Shown: in pieces, positions 21,755 through 33,576 of the stretch | Numbering within the stretch: the stretch's first letter is position 1 | Layout of the letters: each line of letters begins with the position of its first letter | Assembly: GCF_026914185.1 (NCBI RefSeq) | Contig: NC_070571.1 | Span: 5,022,001 to 5,086,000, forward strand | Direction: 5' to 3' | Length of the DNA: 64,000 bases | Source of the DNA: Puccinia triticina | Lineage: Eukaryota; Basidiomycota; Pucciniomycetes; Pucciniales; Pucciniaceae | Notes under the pieces: generated by a model | What the model was told of the DNA's origin: nothing | What the model saw: the letters and a program-made list of their open reading frames with translations, nothing else | Database searches by the model: none | Program-made: the position numbers and the translations under genes

Positions 21755-22465
21755 ATGGCTGGTTAGAGCACCACTTCCAGCCATCAAGGGGACAATGACA
21801 TACACACCTCCTGTGATGACCCGTCTGTACCAGCCATCAAGAGGAACATACTACAATCTTGATAGCCATTCAGTACCAGCAGAAAAGAGTAAAGCACTAG
21901 TTATACTCTTGATGGCTGGTACTGATTGGCCATTGAGAGGTAATACACATACCCCTTGGTGCCTTTCATTACACTAGCCATTGAGAGGAAAGCATTAAAC
22001 TCTTAATGGCCCTTTTGGCGGGCCATTGAGATAAAAACTCTGTTGGTGATGTTTATAAACACCTCCCTTGATTGCCCATCAGTACCAGCGATCAAGAGGA
22101 ACATAATACACCCTTGATGGCCTGCAATGATCAGCAATTGAGAGGAAATACACACCCCAATCAATGGCCCTTCAGTACCAGCCATTGAGAGTAATATACT
22201 ACACATCAAGAGGACATACACACGTCACTCAATGACCCAACCAGTCATCAAGAGCAAAGCGCTGCACTTTTTATGGCCTGTCAGCGCAGGCCTTCAAGAG
22301 TGTAGTATATTCCTCTGAATGGCCGGTCAGCGCAGGTCATCAAGAGTGTAGTATATTACTCTCAATGACTGGTACTGACGGGCCATTCAGCGGGGTGTGT
22401 ATTTCCTCTCAATTGCCAATCATCGCAGGCCACCAAGAGCTTATTATGTTCCTCTTGATGGCCGG
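21755..22465. repeat. palindromic minisatellite (second foldback-like array)
   Basis: Units around CCAGCCATCAAGAGGAACAT and GCCATTGAGAGGTAATACAC repeat across the stretch. The left half has them in one orientation and the right half in the other: ATGTTCCTCTTGATGGCCGG closes the array at about 22446-22465. The whole region can fold back on itself. I see no coding potential and no clear target duplication. Confidence 0.7.
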
Positions 22466-23902
22466 TTTAACTGCTGCACTTTCCTGAAAACAAATTCAAG
22501 AAGTGCAGCGCAGCGGGGGACCACTACGCAGCCATCCCACAAAAAGGTAACGCAGTGGCTTATTGCTGCGCTACCGCTGAGAATTGTGGCTCGCCGCTTT
22601 TTCCCCAAGCCAAAAAGCAATAACGCAGCAACCGCCAAAACCAATGCGCTTTGTGCTTTCCACAGCAAAGAGGTTTCAATGTTACTCTGAAAGTCGGATA
22701 CACAAACTGTTACTCCATTCTTGATGATTGGTTCACCAGCACTTGAGGAGAGAAGCTTCCCTCCTCAAAGGCCAGTCTGCAAACCGGTCCTCAAGGGGGA
22801 GAGAATTAATTTGTGTATGTGTTTCTGTTGAAGCTATGACTTTGAGGTTCAAAGTCAGAGAGTCAGAAGCCTGAGAATTTCACAAATGAATTAGATGGAG
22901 GGAAAATGAGGGTTAGTCTCACAGGATGTGGTTCTAATATGAGTGCAGCAGAAAAATGGAGAACTGATGGGGTCTGATTACTTGATGTAGACTTGTATGT
23001 AATTATAGGCTATATACAAGTGATCAGATTGTGGTTGTGGGTGAATTGAAGCTTGTTCAACAGTAAGCCTTGACAAAGGCTTGTGTAATACCACAAGCTT
23101 GCTTGGAGTTCTTGCATGTCAACTGCAGGCAGTTGCTTGACTTTTTCTTGCAATGAAAATAACTCTACTAATCAGGTTTCAAGGACTCCAAGGTGTGAGA
23201 TAGCTGTAATATTAAACTTACTAGTGATGCTGGAGAATTTTTTTAATCAAGAAAGAGTTCATTCTAGAAAACATGATTTTTGGGAGAAGTAAGAGAGAAC
23301 ATCAGGAAATCAACAGGCTCTTATATGTGGCGGGCACCATACAGGCAAGATCAGGGTTCAGGGGGCTCCAATTAACATTGGAGTTCCAATTGCCCCCCCC
23401 CCCCCCTGCAGTGTGATTGGCTCAAAATGCTTGGGTTGGCCCGGACCCAAGGCAACCTGACCCAAACCCAGCATGTCCCAAGTTGGGTTTGGGCTTGGAC
23501 ATCATATTTTCAAATCGGCCCCAACCCAACCCAATGGGGCACTGTTTTTTTGACCCAACCCCAGCCTGTTTACACCCTGAACTGGACCAGACCAGCGGGC
23601 CAACAATGTTCTCTTTTTGAGCTTGGGTTGAGCCAACCAAGAAATCTTCAAAAGAAACACCGCGGGGTATTTTTGTAGAGGATGTTTTTGTGCCTCCAGA
23701 AAGGAAAAAAAAAAGACTACATATGTGAGGAATTACTGCTCAGGATCTCTCAGAGCATTAGCTCTGCCTGCCTTGCCTACTAGCAAGTGCCCAGAATCTG
23801 GAATGGAACTCATCTGAATTATTGTCTTCAGGGAACAAAAAATGAATCATTAGATGATTGGAAGGAATTAATTAGATCAAGGATTCAAGTGTGAATATCC
23901 TG
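22466..23902. other. non-coding, with a CACTA-like end and the 3' flank of locus C
   Basis: Near 23113-23157 the sequence TTGCATGTCAACTGCAGGCA.. ending CTTTTTCTTGCAATG resembles the right terminus of the CACTA-like element at 34909; the left end was not found. 23430-23640 is rich in GGGTTGGG/CCCAACCC. 23740-23902 is homologous to 12845-12982, the 3' flank of locus B. Confidence 0.45.
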
Positions 23903-25488
23903 CTAGGTAATTTTGATCACATATTCCAATTCATCTGGATGATGATGCATATACCAAGTAGCTAAAAATAGAACAAGGTGCTTTGAATAAGCATGCCGGT
24001 TCCTTTCGTCCCTTGAGAAGTGTTTGATCAAATTTCGTTGAACTGGTCCAAAGAGGTGGACAGAGTCTTCGGGGGACATGTTGTCCCAAGGCAAGCGATC
24101 TGGTTTCGTTCGAACTAGTCCATGAACCGGTAGACTGTCAGTTGGTTTGATCATCATCTGGACCAACCAGTGCAGTAACTCTTTCCTTCTGGTCTCTCTT
24201 TTTTGTATCGTGTTATGCACCTCTGGAAAGTACCGCATGATCTTTTGGTGAAAGCTGTCCAAATCTATCAGCAAACGATTGACAAGTATCAAGAGCTGGT
24301 CTTCCCGAAGTGGCAATGAATCGCTTTCCCTCAGAATTCTGAGTGGCTGAGAATCTTGGGTACTTTGTAGGTGTGTGGACTCGTATATGGCGATCGATAA
24401 TTTTGGATGAACGTGTTCATCCCCCCCAGTCGGAGTGTCGAATCTATCGCTTTGTTGTTTAAAATCCGAGGTGATAAATTTAACTATCTCATCGTTCACA
24501 GCCTTCACACTACCAAACTTTTCTTGGTCAAATTGAGGCGGGAACAGCTTCAAAAGGATTGACAACGTTTCTTTGGGGGGTTCAAAAATGTTGAATCGAA
24601 TGGGTGCCAATTCTTGAGATGACTTTGGACCCGGTGCTTTAAGCGTCAATTCGAGGAAAGATCATATCAAGCACCAAGAGAAACAATCATCCAAAATATC
24701 AGCAAAAAAAATCGAGACACGATAATAGAGCCTTCTACGTAGCCCAGTTACTCACTTTCGCGTCGGAATTCTGAGAGTAGAAAGGAAGCTGTTTCCGGTA
24801 GCTGTTCAAGAGAGCCTTTGGCTTGGGAGAAGAACATGAGCAGTTGTAATTGAGCTGGTCGAAGTGTTTGGTCGGAAAGATCTGCTTTCCAAATTGGGAA
24901 TGGCGCTTCAATGGTCCCTAAGAGTGGATAACCTCCAGTGTGAGCAAAGATTTGTTTATCCAACCAAGTAAAAAATTCTTCCTGGAGTTTTACTTGGGCA
25001 ACTATCGGTATTCTCAAGTTTTCCAAGATTTCTTCATAAAGCTTGTGCGTGAATAAGATCAGGTTCCTGTAATGCAAACACAACACCAGATCTGTCTGTG
25101 GATTGGAGTCGTGTTTCAAGACTCTTAGTAGTTGAAGCCCATTGCAGTCGTGGTTATCCCCGCTGCAGGCAAGTTTATACCTGCCGTATGGCAAACTGGG
25201 GTGAACGATTTTTTTTAAGCCACTGAACGCATAATAATCGAGTTTTGGATCAGTGAGCTGGGCCAGTTTGTCTTTGAATGCTAATCGTGCGATCCTGAGG
25301 TAAGGTATCAATATTTCACCCAATTCTGTCAAATAACTTCGATGGGACGGCCTGAATGGATGGCTTCGAAGGAGCTGTGCCACCCTGTCCAATTCTGACA
25401 TTCTGGTGTTAGCCCGTGTCGGATTTTTTTCGGCTTTGCCCTGCTTGGCGACTGCCAACGAAGAATAATGAGAGCCATTCAAACTCAT
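23903..25488 (-). CDS. rust-type protein of unknown function, locus C, ORF2
   Basis: Exons 25488-24756 and 24636-23903, with a 119-bp intron, give 488 residues. It shares all blocks with A and B: HPSLPYGRYK, LRVLKHDSNPQ, LHYRNLILFTHKLYE, EAPFPIW, SQPLRILRESDSLPL, DSLPVHGLVRTKPDRLPW, LFGPVQRNLIKHFSRD and LATWYMHHHPDELEYV. It is slightly shorter at the C-terminus, lacking the FHT end of A and B. An in-frame TGA lies two codons upstream of the ATG. No domain recognised. Confidence 0.62.
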
Positions 25489-25536
25489 CAATCAAAACTT
25501 TCTGAGCTGATCAACAATTGACCCAGATCATCATGC

Positions 25537-26078
25537 CTACTGACTTCGACGTCGTGGAGTCCCACGTAAGGCCCCGGCTTCGGTTTCATCCGATGGCAAG
25601 CGCGTTGTGGTGCTCGAAGCTGCAAAAGATGAAGCGATTTTTTGGTTTTGGTTTTCAGTCGCCGCAGTGTTAAGATGAAAGCCTGTTTGAACTTACGATG
25701 CGTCAGTATGTAAGACGTAGCTGGGTGCATTGGATGTCTTGAAGGGCTGATCGAGACATCCGGATCCGCTGGAAGGGGGACACCCTGTAGGAATGGACCT
25801 GAAAAGAACCCGGAGAGTACGATTGGAAGCCCGCTTGTCGGAGGTCCACCTAGTTCTGCTCGTGGTTCTTCCCCCATAAATTCGTCGGGTGGAGCCACGC
25901 CGCCTGCAGCAACATGATTCGGCGACGAGGCGGCGAATAGATCATCGGTCGTATACTCACTCTCGACGGGGATATACAGTCGGATGTTTTCCGGAGATGT
26001 GGCCAAGACTGCCAGGTTCGACCACAAGAGTATAAGACACAAGGAACGAAGGTGAACAGGGAGCTGAAGAGGCGACAT
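25537..26078 (-). CDS. secreted protein, locus C, ORF1
   Basis: Exons 26078-25697 and 25619-25537, with a 77-bp intron (GTAAGT...TTGCAG), give 154 residues. The signal peptide is MSPLQLPVHLRSL followed by CLILLWSNLAVLATS. Conserved blocks VESEYTTDDLFAASSPN and PDEFMGEEP follow, and the end is RGTPRRRSQ with TAG where A and B read two more codons. Exon 1 has exactly the same length as in locus B. It lies 48 nt upstream of ORF2. Confidence 0.62.
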
Positions 26079-26178
26079 TTTGGAGGCGGTGGAAACAGGG
26101 GCTGCCAACAGGCCACGAATGTTTCCTACCAGGTGCCCTGGCGAGCTGAGAACTAGAAGAAGTCTCAAACGGCACCTC

Positions 26179-26901
26179 CCTTCTCACTTCTCAGTATGAA
26201 CCTGCTGCAGCTTGTTGCAGCAAGAACGAAGTGCCCCGTTTTCAACACCCATGGTCTGATGCGACGATCACGCCCCAAAACTCCATGCGTACACACACAT
26301 GCATGGAAGTTCCACATCATCATTTCAATAAGGTCCCACAGCCCTGGCACGCATGTTTTTTTGATGGCATAGGACTGGAAATTGCATCAAGAAGTGTGTA
26401 TACACGTGATTATGATGAAACAAACTCGGCCAACGCACCAGTCTCTTTAAATACTGATCCTCTCATTGAACTGACACACTTGGTTTGTTCTGGCTTAAGC
26501 TAACCGTCCTATCACGCCGATTGAGGCATTCCCCAGCAAAGGAATAAGCCCGTAGCGCTGGCATGCTGATCACTAATAACAAATCTCCGCACATAACTCC
26601 TCCATCCCCCCTTCCGCTCTCACATATCCTCCCAATCTACACTGTGATGTGCGCGTTTGTGGGCCCGTGTTATACATATGTCCCAACTCAGCGTGAGGTT
26701 CCCGAGTGGATTCTTGATGAGAGAGAAGTCCACCTCCTAAGATTACGAACAAGCAACAATGTGTGCAGTGCAGTCTGAGATCTGCGGACTAATGTACACT
26801 CTGCCTCAATCCCCTGCGTCCAGGAACAGAAGTGCGTAAGGACCAATGGTGATGCCAAAATAACCTGCCCCACAACGATCACTCGGATTGATTTTTTGTT
26901 T
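26179..26901. other. intergenic between locus C and POLD2
   Basis: No gene recognised. Homology with the 5' flank of locus B fades at about 26178. The right part is the 3' flank of the DNA polymerase delta subunit gene, which is transcribed leftward. Confidence 0.4.
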
Positions 26902-28782
26902 TTATTCGTCGTCGTCGTCGCCGACGTCGACGTCGAGCCGGATCTTTTCGGGCGGGAGGAGGGCGAGGGCGGTGTCGTCGTCGATGTCGTCGGGATGGGA
27001 CGGGTCGAGGAGGGGGAAGTCGGGGAGGATGCGGACGGCCTGGGTGTGGAGGGTGGTAGGGTGGACGAGGACGATGGTGCCGGTCTTGGAGAAGCGGGGG
27101 AGCAGGACGACGCGGGTGCGCGACGGCTCTGTCCAGCCACCCGCCATCAATGCTTTCCCTCAGTGGTGGAGACACGCGGAGACGGGGACTTACTTTCGGG
27201 GGGCCCGAAGACGCGCAGGGCGGTCCCGAACGCCGGCTGGTTCCCGACGAAGAACACGTCCGGCAGCTGGCCCAGCACGAACGGATCCTGGTCCCGGAGC
27301 GGGTAGCAATCTGGGCCCGCCCCCGGATCAGCACGGAACACGCGGGCAAGCACGGGGGAGGGGGATGCGCACGCAGGGTGTCCGGGGCGGTGGGGGCGAT
27401 GTGGCCCCATTCCAGCATCTGGGTGGCCAGCTTCAGCCGGTCTTCGTCGGCCACGTACTTGTATATGTCGTCGAGGTTTTGGCCGGAGGTGCCCAAGAAC
27501 CTGGGACGAATGGGAGCGAAGATTGAGATCGGATAGCGAGCAAGAGAGAAAGAGAGAAGGCGAGGCTCACGTCGTGCCGCCGATCTCGGCCCACCACGGG
27601 TTCGGACCCATGACCAGATCGGCGGGTTTTTTGGCGGCGGTGGCGGTGGGGAACAGGCAGCGATGGAGGGCCTGCTGGGGCAAGCTCTGGATGGTCGGGT
27701 CGGCCGGGCCAGGCATGATGTCGATGGGCAGTCCGAGCTGGCTGAGCAGCCGGTCGGCATGGTCCGTGGCTGGAGGGGCACATGTTGCGGGCTCGTATGC
27801 CGCGCGTTTCTACCCCAGTCGTGGTGGGTTTTCTTTTTTCAGTTGAACACACAGATTGGAGGTTGGTGGTGGTGGTGGAGAACGCTTACGAGCTTGGCTG
27901 ATTCCTTGGTCTGGGACACGGCCGGCTTCTCGGCGGCCGGGGAGGCCCGGGTGAGGTTGCCGGCGATGAGCAGACGGCCGACGCTCGCCGCGAGTGCGCG
28001 TTCGTCGTCGCCGCCGATATGGCCGTTGAGCCAGTCGACGAGCGTCTCTGCGCGCGCCTTGGCCCGGCTGGAGTTGTTGTTGTCGAGGTCGAGCCCGGAG
28101 ACGAGTGCGACGAGAGGCTGGTCCTGCTTCTGCGGACGAGGAGGGGGCGGCTGGTCGGGTACGCCGGCATAGACGATCTCGTGGACCTCGAAGTCGCCCT
28201 TGCTCGTCTCCCGGCCCCTCGCCCCAATGATGATTCCTATAGGTGCAACTTTCTCTCAATGTTGTGTGTTCCTGGTCGTTAGAGAGGATGCGGCGACTGA
28301 CCGGTGACCAGCATGTATTTCTGCAGATCGACGCCCACGAGCCTGACGCGCCCGGATTCATCCTCGAGCATGATCGAGTCCTCGTCGGGCGACAGCCACT
28401 TGCGGGGGGCGAGGGCAGGCCCCAGATGATGCTGGAGAGGAGGCGCGAGGTGTGAGTGGGTATGGGGGCGTTGTTTGGAGAGAGAGAGAGAGAGAGAGCG
28501 AGAGACCTCTCTGGCCAGGTCCTCGAGCACGTTCGGCTTGAGCTTCATCTCGCAGTACACCGTTCCGATGACCACGGAGAGCCGGGAGGGGTCGATGTCG
28601 AGGACCCTGCAGGGCACATGGCCGGGCCAGGTGTGCCTGCAGATCGTGTCGAGCTTCTCGCGCAGACGGGCGAGGCGCAGGAAGTAGACGTTGGCGAACT
28701 GCTGGGCGTAGGAGCGGGCCTTGAAGGGGATCACGAACCCGTCCCGGAGGCGCGGCAGGGGGTCGTAGGAGAGGGCGGCCAT
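26902..28782 (-). CDS. POLD2: DNA polymerase delta small subunit (B subunit)
   Basis: Seven exons: 28782-28507, 28431-28302, 28236-27890, 27791-27571, 27500-27373, 27310-27194 and 27128-26902, giving 481 residues (human 469). Introns are 62-98 bp and all GT-AG. This is the Cdc1/Pol31-type subunit that bridges the catalytic and accessory subunits of replicative polymerase delta in the nucleus. Diagnostic blocks in order: SYAQQFANVYFLRLARLR, VVIGTVYCEMKLKPNVLED (OB-fold), LSPDEDSIMLEDE, ALVSGLDL, LPIDIMPGPADP, FLGTSGQNLDDIYKY, IAPTAPDTL, DPFVLGQLPDVFFVGNQP and LLPRFSKTGT. These belong to the inactive phosphoesterase fold. The C-terminus is acidic. Coding sequence is very GC-rich compared with other parts of the window. 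The third/fourth exon junction (27890/27791) is the least certain. Confidence 0.93.
28480..28505. repeat. (GA)n in POLD2 intron 1
   Basis: A run of about 12 GA dinucleotides inside the first intron. On the coding strand it is a pyrimidine (CT) tract placed near the donor rather than the acceptor. A similar GA run occurs near 30109-30127, just past the AP-2 sigma stop. Confidence 0.85.
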
Positions 28783-28945
28783 GGCTGGCGGCCTCCTGCC
28801 CGGCGACCGGCGGGCGGCAGCTGGGGGGGGAGCCGCGCCTGCGCAGGGGGCCCGCAGCAGATCGACTGCGGCACAGCCCCATCGCCACCAGCCACAGCAA
28901 ACAAGTCAACAACCCACCACCCACCCACCCCACCACCTAGCCAGG
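28783..28945. promoter_or_regulatory. shared divergent promoter, POLD2 / mL59
   Basis: Only 163 bp separate the two start codons, which point in opposite directions. The stretch is C- and CCACC-rich with no TATA box seen. It must hold both promoters unless they extend into the coding regions. Confidence 0.6.
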
Positions 28946-29896
28946 ATGCTCTCGAGCTCAGCACCGACAGCCAGGATCGCCAACTCGAGCAGACTGCTCA
29001 AGCAGTCCAACCAGTTCATCTCCCCACACTCCCTCCTCCTCCGCACCCGATCGGCAGTCCAGCAGCGAGCCCGGAAGACCCGGACGACCCGGCCGAGCCG
29101 ATCGCCCAGCCTGCTGGCCATCCTCACCCAGCACACCGCATCGAAACCACCATCGTCCTCGCCCTTCCTGCCCACCAAGTTCCGCTCAGAACACTCCAAC
29201 CCGGCCATCGACCCCGCCAAAGTCCGATGGCGCCCGCCGCTGCTCAAGGCCCAGGCCCGGGCCATGATCTGCAAACAGGCCTTCCACTGGCGCATCCTCA
29301 GATACATCTTCAACCTCTCCGCCGACGCCCTCGACCCGCAGAAGACGCCCCGCGAGAGCCTCCCCCGCTCGACCCGCAACCTGCTCGCCCAGAAACCCAA
29401 CTTCTACGACGGCTCCCTCACCCTCCACGAGTTCGCCCAGATCCCCGCCGACCCCGTCCCGAGACTCGTCGAGCTGCTCGGCGGCCCCGAGCGCCTGTCC
29501 GTCAAGGATAAGCGCCTCCTCGGCCTCTTCCAGGCCCCCAAGGACATCGCCAAGCCCGTCTCCAGCACCACCACTCCCGCCGAGCCCCACCAGGATCAGC
29601 CCATCCGCTCCAACCCTCGCTACTCCACCCCAACCCTGATCCCACAGGCCTTCGGACCCTACATCGGCAGACGCAAGCCGTTCAAGGGCAAGATCCGCGA
29701 ACGGCACCGGGAGGCAAAGGTCGCCGAAGTCACCCAGAAGATGGTCAAGATGGACGACAGAATTCAGACCTACAGAAAGGTTTGTCCTCTCTCTCTCTCT
29801 TCCTCTCTCGTTATATATGAGTAACTAACTTTTAAACGTGCTGCACAGGAATGGAGGGTTGTCAAGGAGAAATCCAAACCGGCTCTACCCTTTTAA
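28946..29896 (+). CDS. mitochondrial large ribosomal subunit protein mL59-like
   Basis: Exons 28946-29779 and 29849-29896 (69-bp intron) give 293 residues. The first 50 residues are rich in Ser, Arg and Leu and nearly free of acids, as in a mitochondrial targeting sequence. The middle has RWRPPLLKAQARAMICKQA and DPVPRLVELLGGPERLSVKD, and the C-terminus FGPYIGRRKPFKGKIRERHR ends in a charged helix finishing KSKPALPF. This resembles fungal mL59 (yeast MRPL25 family), a protein of the large mitoribosomal subunit; the assignment is from memory of the family. It is divergent with POLD2. The ATG was chosen because the targeting sequence begins there, although the frame is open further upstream. Confidence 0.6.
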
Positions 29897-30134
29897 ATAT
29901 ATCCGCTCTGATGAAATCCAAAACTTGTCTTGTCTGCCGTAGTATGAGTACAGCAGTAGCAGTCGTTGTATCTTTGGGATATATACATGGACATCATGTC
30001 TGTGTAAGAAAAAGGACTCATGTGTAATCAAATAACAAGTCACACTTGCAGATACACCCCACCTTCTACTAACAACAACAACAACATTTCAGCACACACA
30101 TTTCCAGAGAGAGAGAGAGAGAGAGACAGCCCTC
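29897..30134. other. convergent 3' flanks of mL59 and AP-2 sigma
   Basis: Short AT-rich intergenic sequence between two genes that run toward each other, with a (GA)n tract at its right end. Nothing else seen. Confidence 0.5.
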
Positions 30135-30773
30135 TCAATCAAGTTTTTCGAGGTAGTCCAAGCGCTCGAGGATGACTGATTTCGAAGTTTCTTCGATCTC
30201 CCCGGCGAGGAAGACCTCGTCGAGGATCGAATAGACCCGATGGAACTGGAAGACCAAGTCGAGTTCGCAGACGTTCCCGAAAAACGCATCTGGATCAGAG
30301 AGAGCCCGAAGAAGCATTAGTCCGTGTGTCTGCTAGAGAGAGTGTGTGTGTGTGGTTATATGTACCCAGGACCTCGACGAAGAGATGGATGGCCTCGAGG
30401 TACGAGAGCTCGTTGTCGTTCGAGTCGATGCAGATGCAGAAGAAGAGCCCGGCGTACCGGCGATAGACGACCTTGCTAGTCCGGAACTACCCATGCACGC
30501 CCATCAACATGTGCGTGAGTGTGTCAGGGATGGGGCTGAGGGGAGAGATTACCTCGACGAAGTTGGACTGGTATTTCTGGTCGCGGGTGGCCACCAGGCG
30601 ATGGACCTCGCCGCGGATCTTCACCTTCTCTTCGTCCTCCATCGGCACGTACCATCTGGGAGAGAACGGGCGGCCTTCAGCACGGCGAGACACGCGGGGG
30701 GGTTGGGGAGAGAGACTGACTTGGACAGCCGGGTCTTGCCCTGCCGGTTCTGGACGAGGATGAAGCGGATCAT
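30135..30773 (-). CDS. AP2S1: AP-2 adaptor complex sigma subunit
   Basis: Four exons, 30773-30721, 30655-30553, 30486-30366 and 30289-30135, encode 143 residues (human 142). It is the small sigma chain of the AP-2 clathrin adaptor at the plasma membrane, where it helps bind dileucine cargo signals during endocytosis. The sequence follows the family from end to end: [95 protein letters not shown], and [19 protein letters not shown] ending YLEKLD. All introns are GT-AG and 65-77 bp. A GA-repeat follows the stop. Confidence 0.97.
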
Positions 30774-31411
30774 GGGGGGCGAGGCTGCGCGGCGGCGGAC
30801 TCGGCTCGTTCGATGGCCGGCGGGACGATGTTCGTGGGCTCCCAAACGGCGGCAGTCAACTGTTTGCTGAGGAGTGCCACCAAAAAAATTCAAGTTACAT
30901 ACAGGGGGTTCCAGAGTTGGCCAAGCACAACTTGGCCCATTCTGGCTCAGCAAGTTGCAAAAATAGTCAACAAGCTACATAAATACATACATAAAACTTG
31001 CAGAAACTAGTCCATGCAACCTGGCCAACTTTGCAGGCAGAATATTGGGATGGCCTTTTGCACTCAAAGGATGTCCAATGCACATGGGATGCAAGAAGCA
31101 CGGCAAGCAGAAGTGGGTCAGGAGGGCTCCTTGCACAAGGCCTCACAACATCCTATGATCTGGGATCGACCCGTGTTGGGCCGGTTCTCCAGATAGACAA
31201 CCACGACACGGCCGGGAGTGCACTGTCGGTGATAAAGCTCTCTGGGCTCTCTCGCCCGCCACAAGCATGGGTGTCCATCACACAGTGTGGGGTGGGGCCG
31301 CAGAAGCTGTCCGGGACGGCGTCTTCAGGCACAGGTAGCTGAAAGGGATGTCTCATAGCAAAATGGCAAGCCCCGTCCCAGCTAAATTGGCAACAAACAA
31401 GGAAGGAGACA
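30774..31411. other. intergenic between AP-2 sigma and TTI2-like gene
   Basis: It should hold the AP-2 sigma promoter near 30774-30850 and the 3' end of the TTI2-like gene. No coding region recognised. Confidence 0.4.
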
Positions 31412-33576
31412 TCAAGAAGACACGAATAGAGGGCCGAACAATTCATCCAACAAGGGATCAGTTTCTCGGACGGTTTTGATCATCTTCAAGAGCTCCTCCT
31501 GTCTCTGTCCCTCTTCCTGGTTACTACCACCACTGCGCTCGTCGCCAGATGCGTGATCTGGTTTGACGAAGCTCTTGAGCGTGTCTTCGATGGTCGACTG
31601 CCGAACGGCCTCGACTTCGGGCTCTGATAGCACATGTCCAGGACCTTTGCAAAAGAGGAAGACAAGAAGGAGGGGGGATTGGAGTGCTGTCTGGGCTCGC
31701 AGGGCACGAGAGAAACGGCGCACCATCGGCCTCGTCTGCCCCAGCACGCCGCCATTCAAGCCAACAAGTCGCATACACCGCGACCAATCTGCTCCTCCAT
31801 TCCACTAGCAGATCCGCACACATGGCGAATAACAGCTGGAGTAACTTGTTGATTTCGATCACGACTAGATAGCTCGATCGGCTCAGAGTCAGGGACAGTA
31901 GCGTCTCGCACAGATACGGAAGGATCACCTGCAAGATCAATCATTAGTATAGCACAAGTGAGACGACTGTTTGACACTCAAGATTCCGCGCGCTCTTACT
32001 CGGATGTAGCGGCCGATGCCATAGCCCAGGTCGCGCGTGATCTCGATAAACCGAGAGACCGCGAACAGGTGCAGCTCGACCTGGCCGGGCTGTCCCTGCC
32101 CTTTGCCGAAGGTGAGGGCGTTGAAGATAGCCTGTTCGATCAATCGGTTGAGGTGGAGATACCGGGCGGCTTGGTCTCTCGCAGTCTGCCGACTCGCGCG
32201 CCATTCCACGTCGATCAGGAGCCTGGTCGCTTCGAAGGCCGCGTCCAGTAACGCGTAGGTCTGCTGGATGTTCAGCAGACTGAACGTCGTCGAAAACGCC
32301 TGCCGAAAGCCGCCCCCTCATCACCATCTTTCGGGTCTCCCCTCAAAGTGTTTCCAAAGAAAAACTTACGTTTTGGAGGATCGAGTTGATCCCTGTTTGG
32401 CAGATGAGCAACGGCTGGACGTTCCGGAGTAAGCAGATAGATAATTGGATCCCTCTGAGTCGGTAATGCGGCATCGTGCTCTCGACCAACGTGACGATCG
32501 GGGGGATCAAGAGCGGCCAGATCTCCTTCAAGCCCGGATCCTGCGTGCGAACAGGATACCGGATCAGCCGACATGCAACTTTCTCGAAACGAGAAAACGA
32601 TCAGGATTGAGGGCGTGAATTACATGATGTAGTCGGTCTAGCACGATGCACATGGCGTTCCACAGCCCGATCCCTTCGAGTTTCCAGGCCGGCTCGTCCA
32701 GTGAATCGGACGAAGGCCCAAGGAGATGTTCTTCTTTGCGCTCGATCTTCCTTCCCGTGGCAGGATTAACATGGCGCGAGAAGGTTTTTTGGGCCGTAAA
32801 GAGCGGCTTGATCTGGGTATCCAAGACGATGTATGCGATTTCTAGGTCGATGTTCCAGCCTCGAACGGGTACCTTGTTGACGGAGTATGGCATTCGCCAC
32901 AGACGATCGATGGTTGCTGGAGTCGAAGAGAAAATCAATCCCATGGCTCGATTCAAGTACAGTTAAGGGTTGTTTTCACTCAACTGTCAATTATTTTGCG
33001 AAGTTCTGGGTCTAGATCCCACTCATCATTTGAGTAACCCACCGAACACCAACACGCCAATCGATAAATCATTTCGCAGCGACACTCGAAGCAGGATTGC
33101 AGCTGGCTCTCGTCCTCATCTCCGGTCTGGTTTTCGAAGACAGTCTCCAGTAGATCAGTCAGGCTCGAAACCAGACGGATGTTGCGATCGAGGATCCTGG
33201 TTGATTCGATCTGATTTTGAATCAAGTCGGCCGTTCGTTCTAGCTCTCTGGGGTTATAGTATATGCGGGAATCGATCTTGATGTGGCCGGCGAGCTTGCG
33301 CAAAGCCGCTGTGCTTGACGATGCCACTTCGGCAACCGCGTCTGGACCGAGTTCTGCACGAGCGTTGGTCTTGAGAGCTTTCCGGATCGACCTCGTCAAG
33401 CGTCCATCGAGCTCGTCTCTTTCTGGCGGCTGCAGAAACACTAGCAGGCTGAGCTTAGTTGTTGGCCATGCAAAGATGCGAGATGGACTTACCGGTGCCT
33501 GTCCAGTTTCTAGCGACCGATCGAGCTCCGCCAGGGTAGTCATCAGGGCAGCCCATTCGTCCGAGCTATCGTTCAT
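31412..33576 (-). CDS. TTI2-like protein (TTT complex)
   Basis: Multi-exon gene starting at ATG 33576 (MNDSSDEWAALMTTLAEL). Exons I can join in frame: to about 33493 (intron GTAAGT..CTGCAG), about 33434 to 32986, about 32946 to 32621, about 32552 to 32369, about 32298 to 31992 and 31929 onward. The last exon ends at 31412 with LLDELFGPLFVSS; its junction near 31650-31800 is unresolved. The helical repeat protein carries LIPPIVTLVESTMPHYRLRG, LICQTGINSILQN, FSLLNIQQTYALLDA and DLGYGIGRYIRVILPYL, reminiscent of Tti2. In the Tel2-Tti1-Tti2 complex, Tti2 helps Hsp90 mature PIKK kinases such as TOR, ATM and ATR. Identification is from remembered family pattern. Confidence 0.55.

Noticed and set aside
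21755..22465. CRISPR-like array
   Set aside because: Eukaryotic context, repeats in both orientations and no unique spacers of constant length.
26888..29707. Long ORFs antisense to POLD2 and mL59
   Set aside because: They are shadows of GC-rich coding exons; the sense strand shows family motifs and consistent introns.
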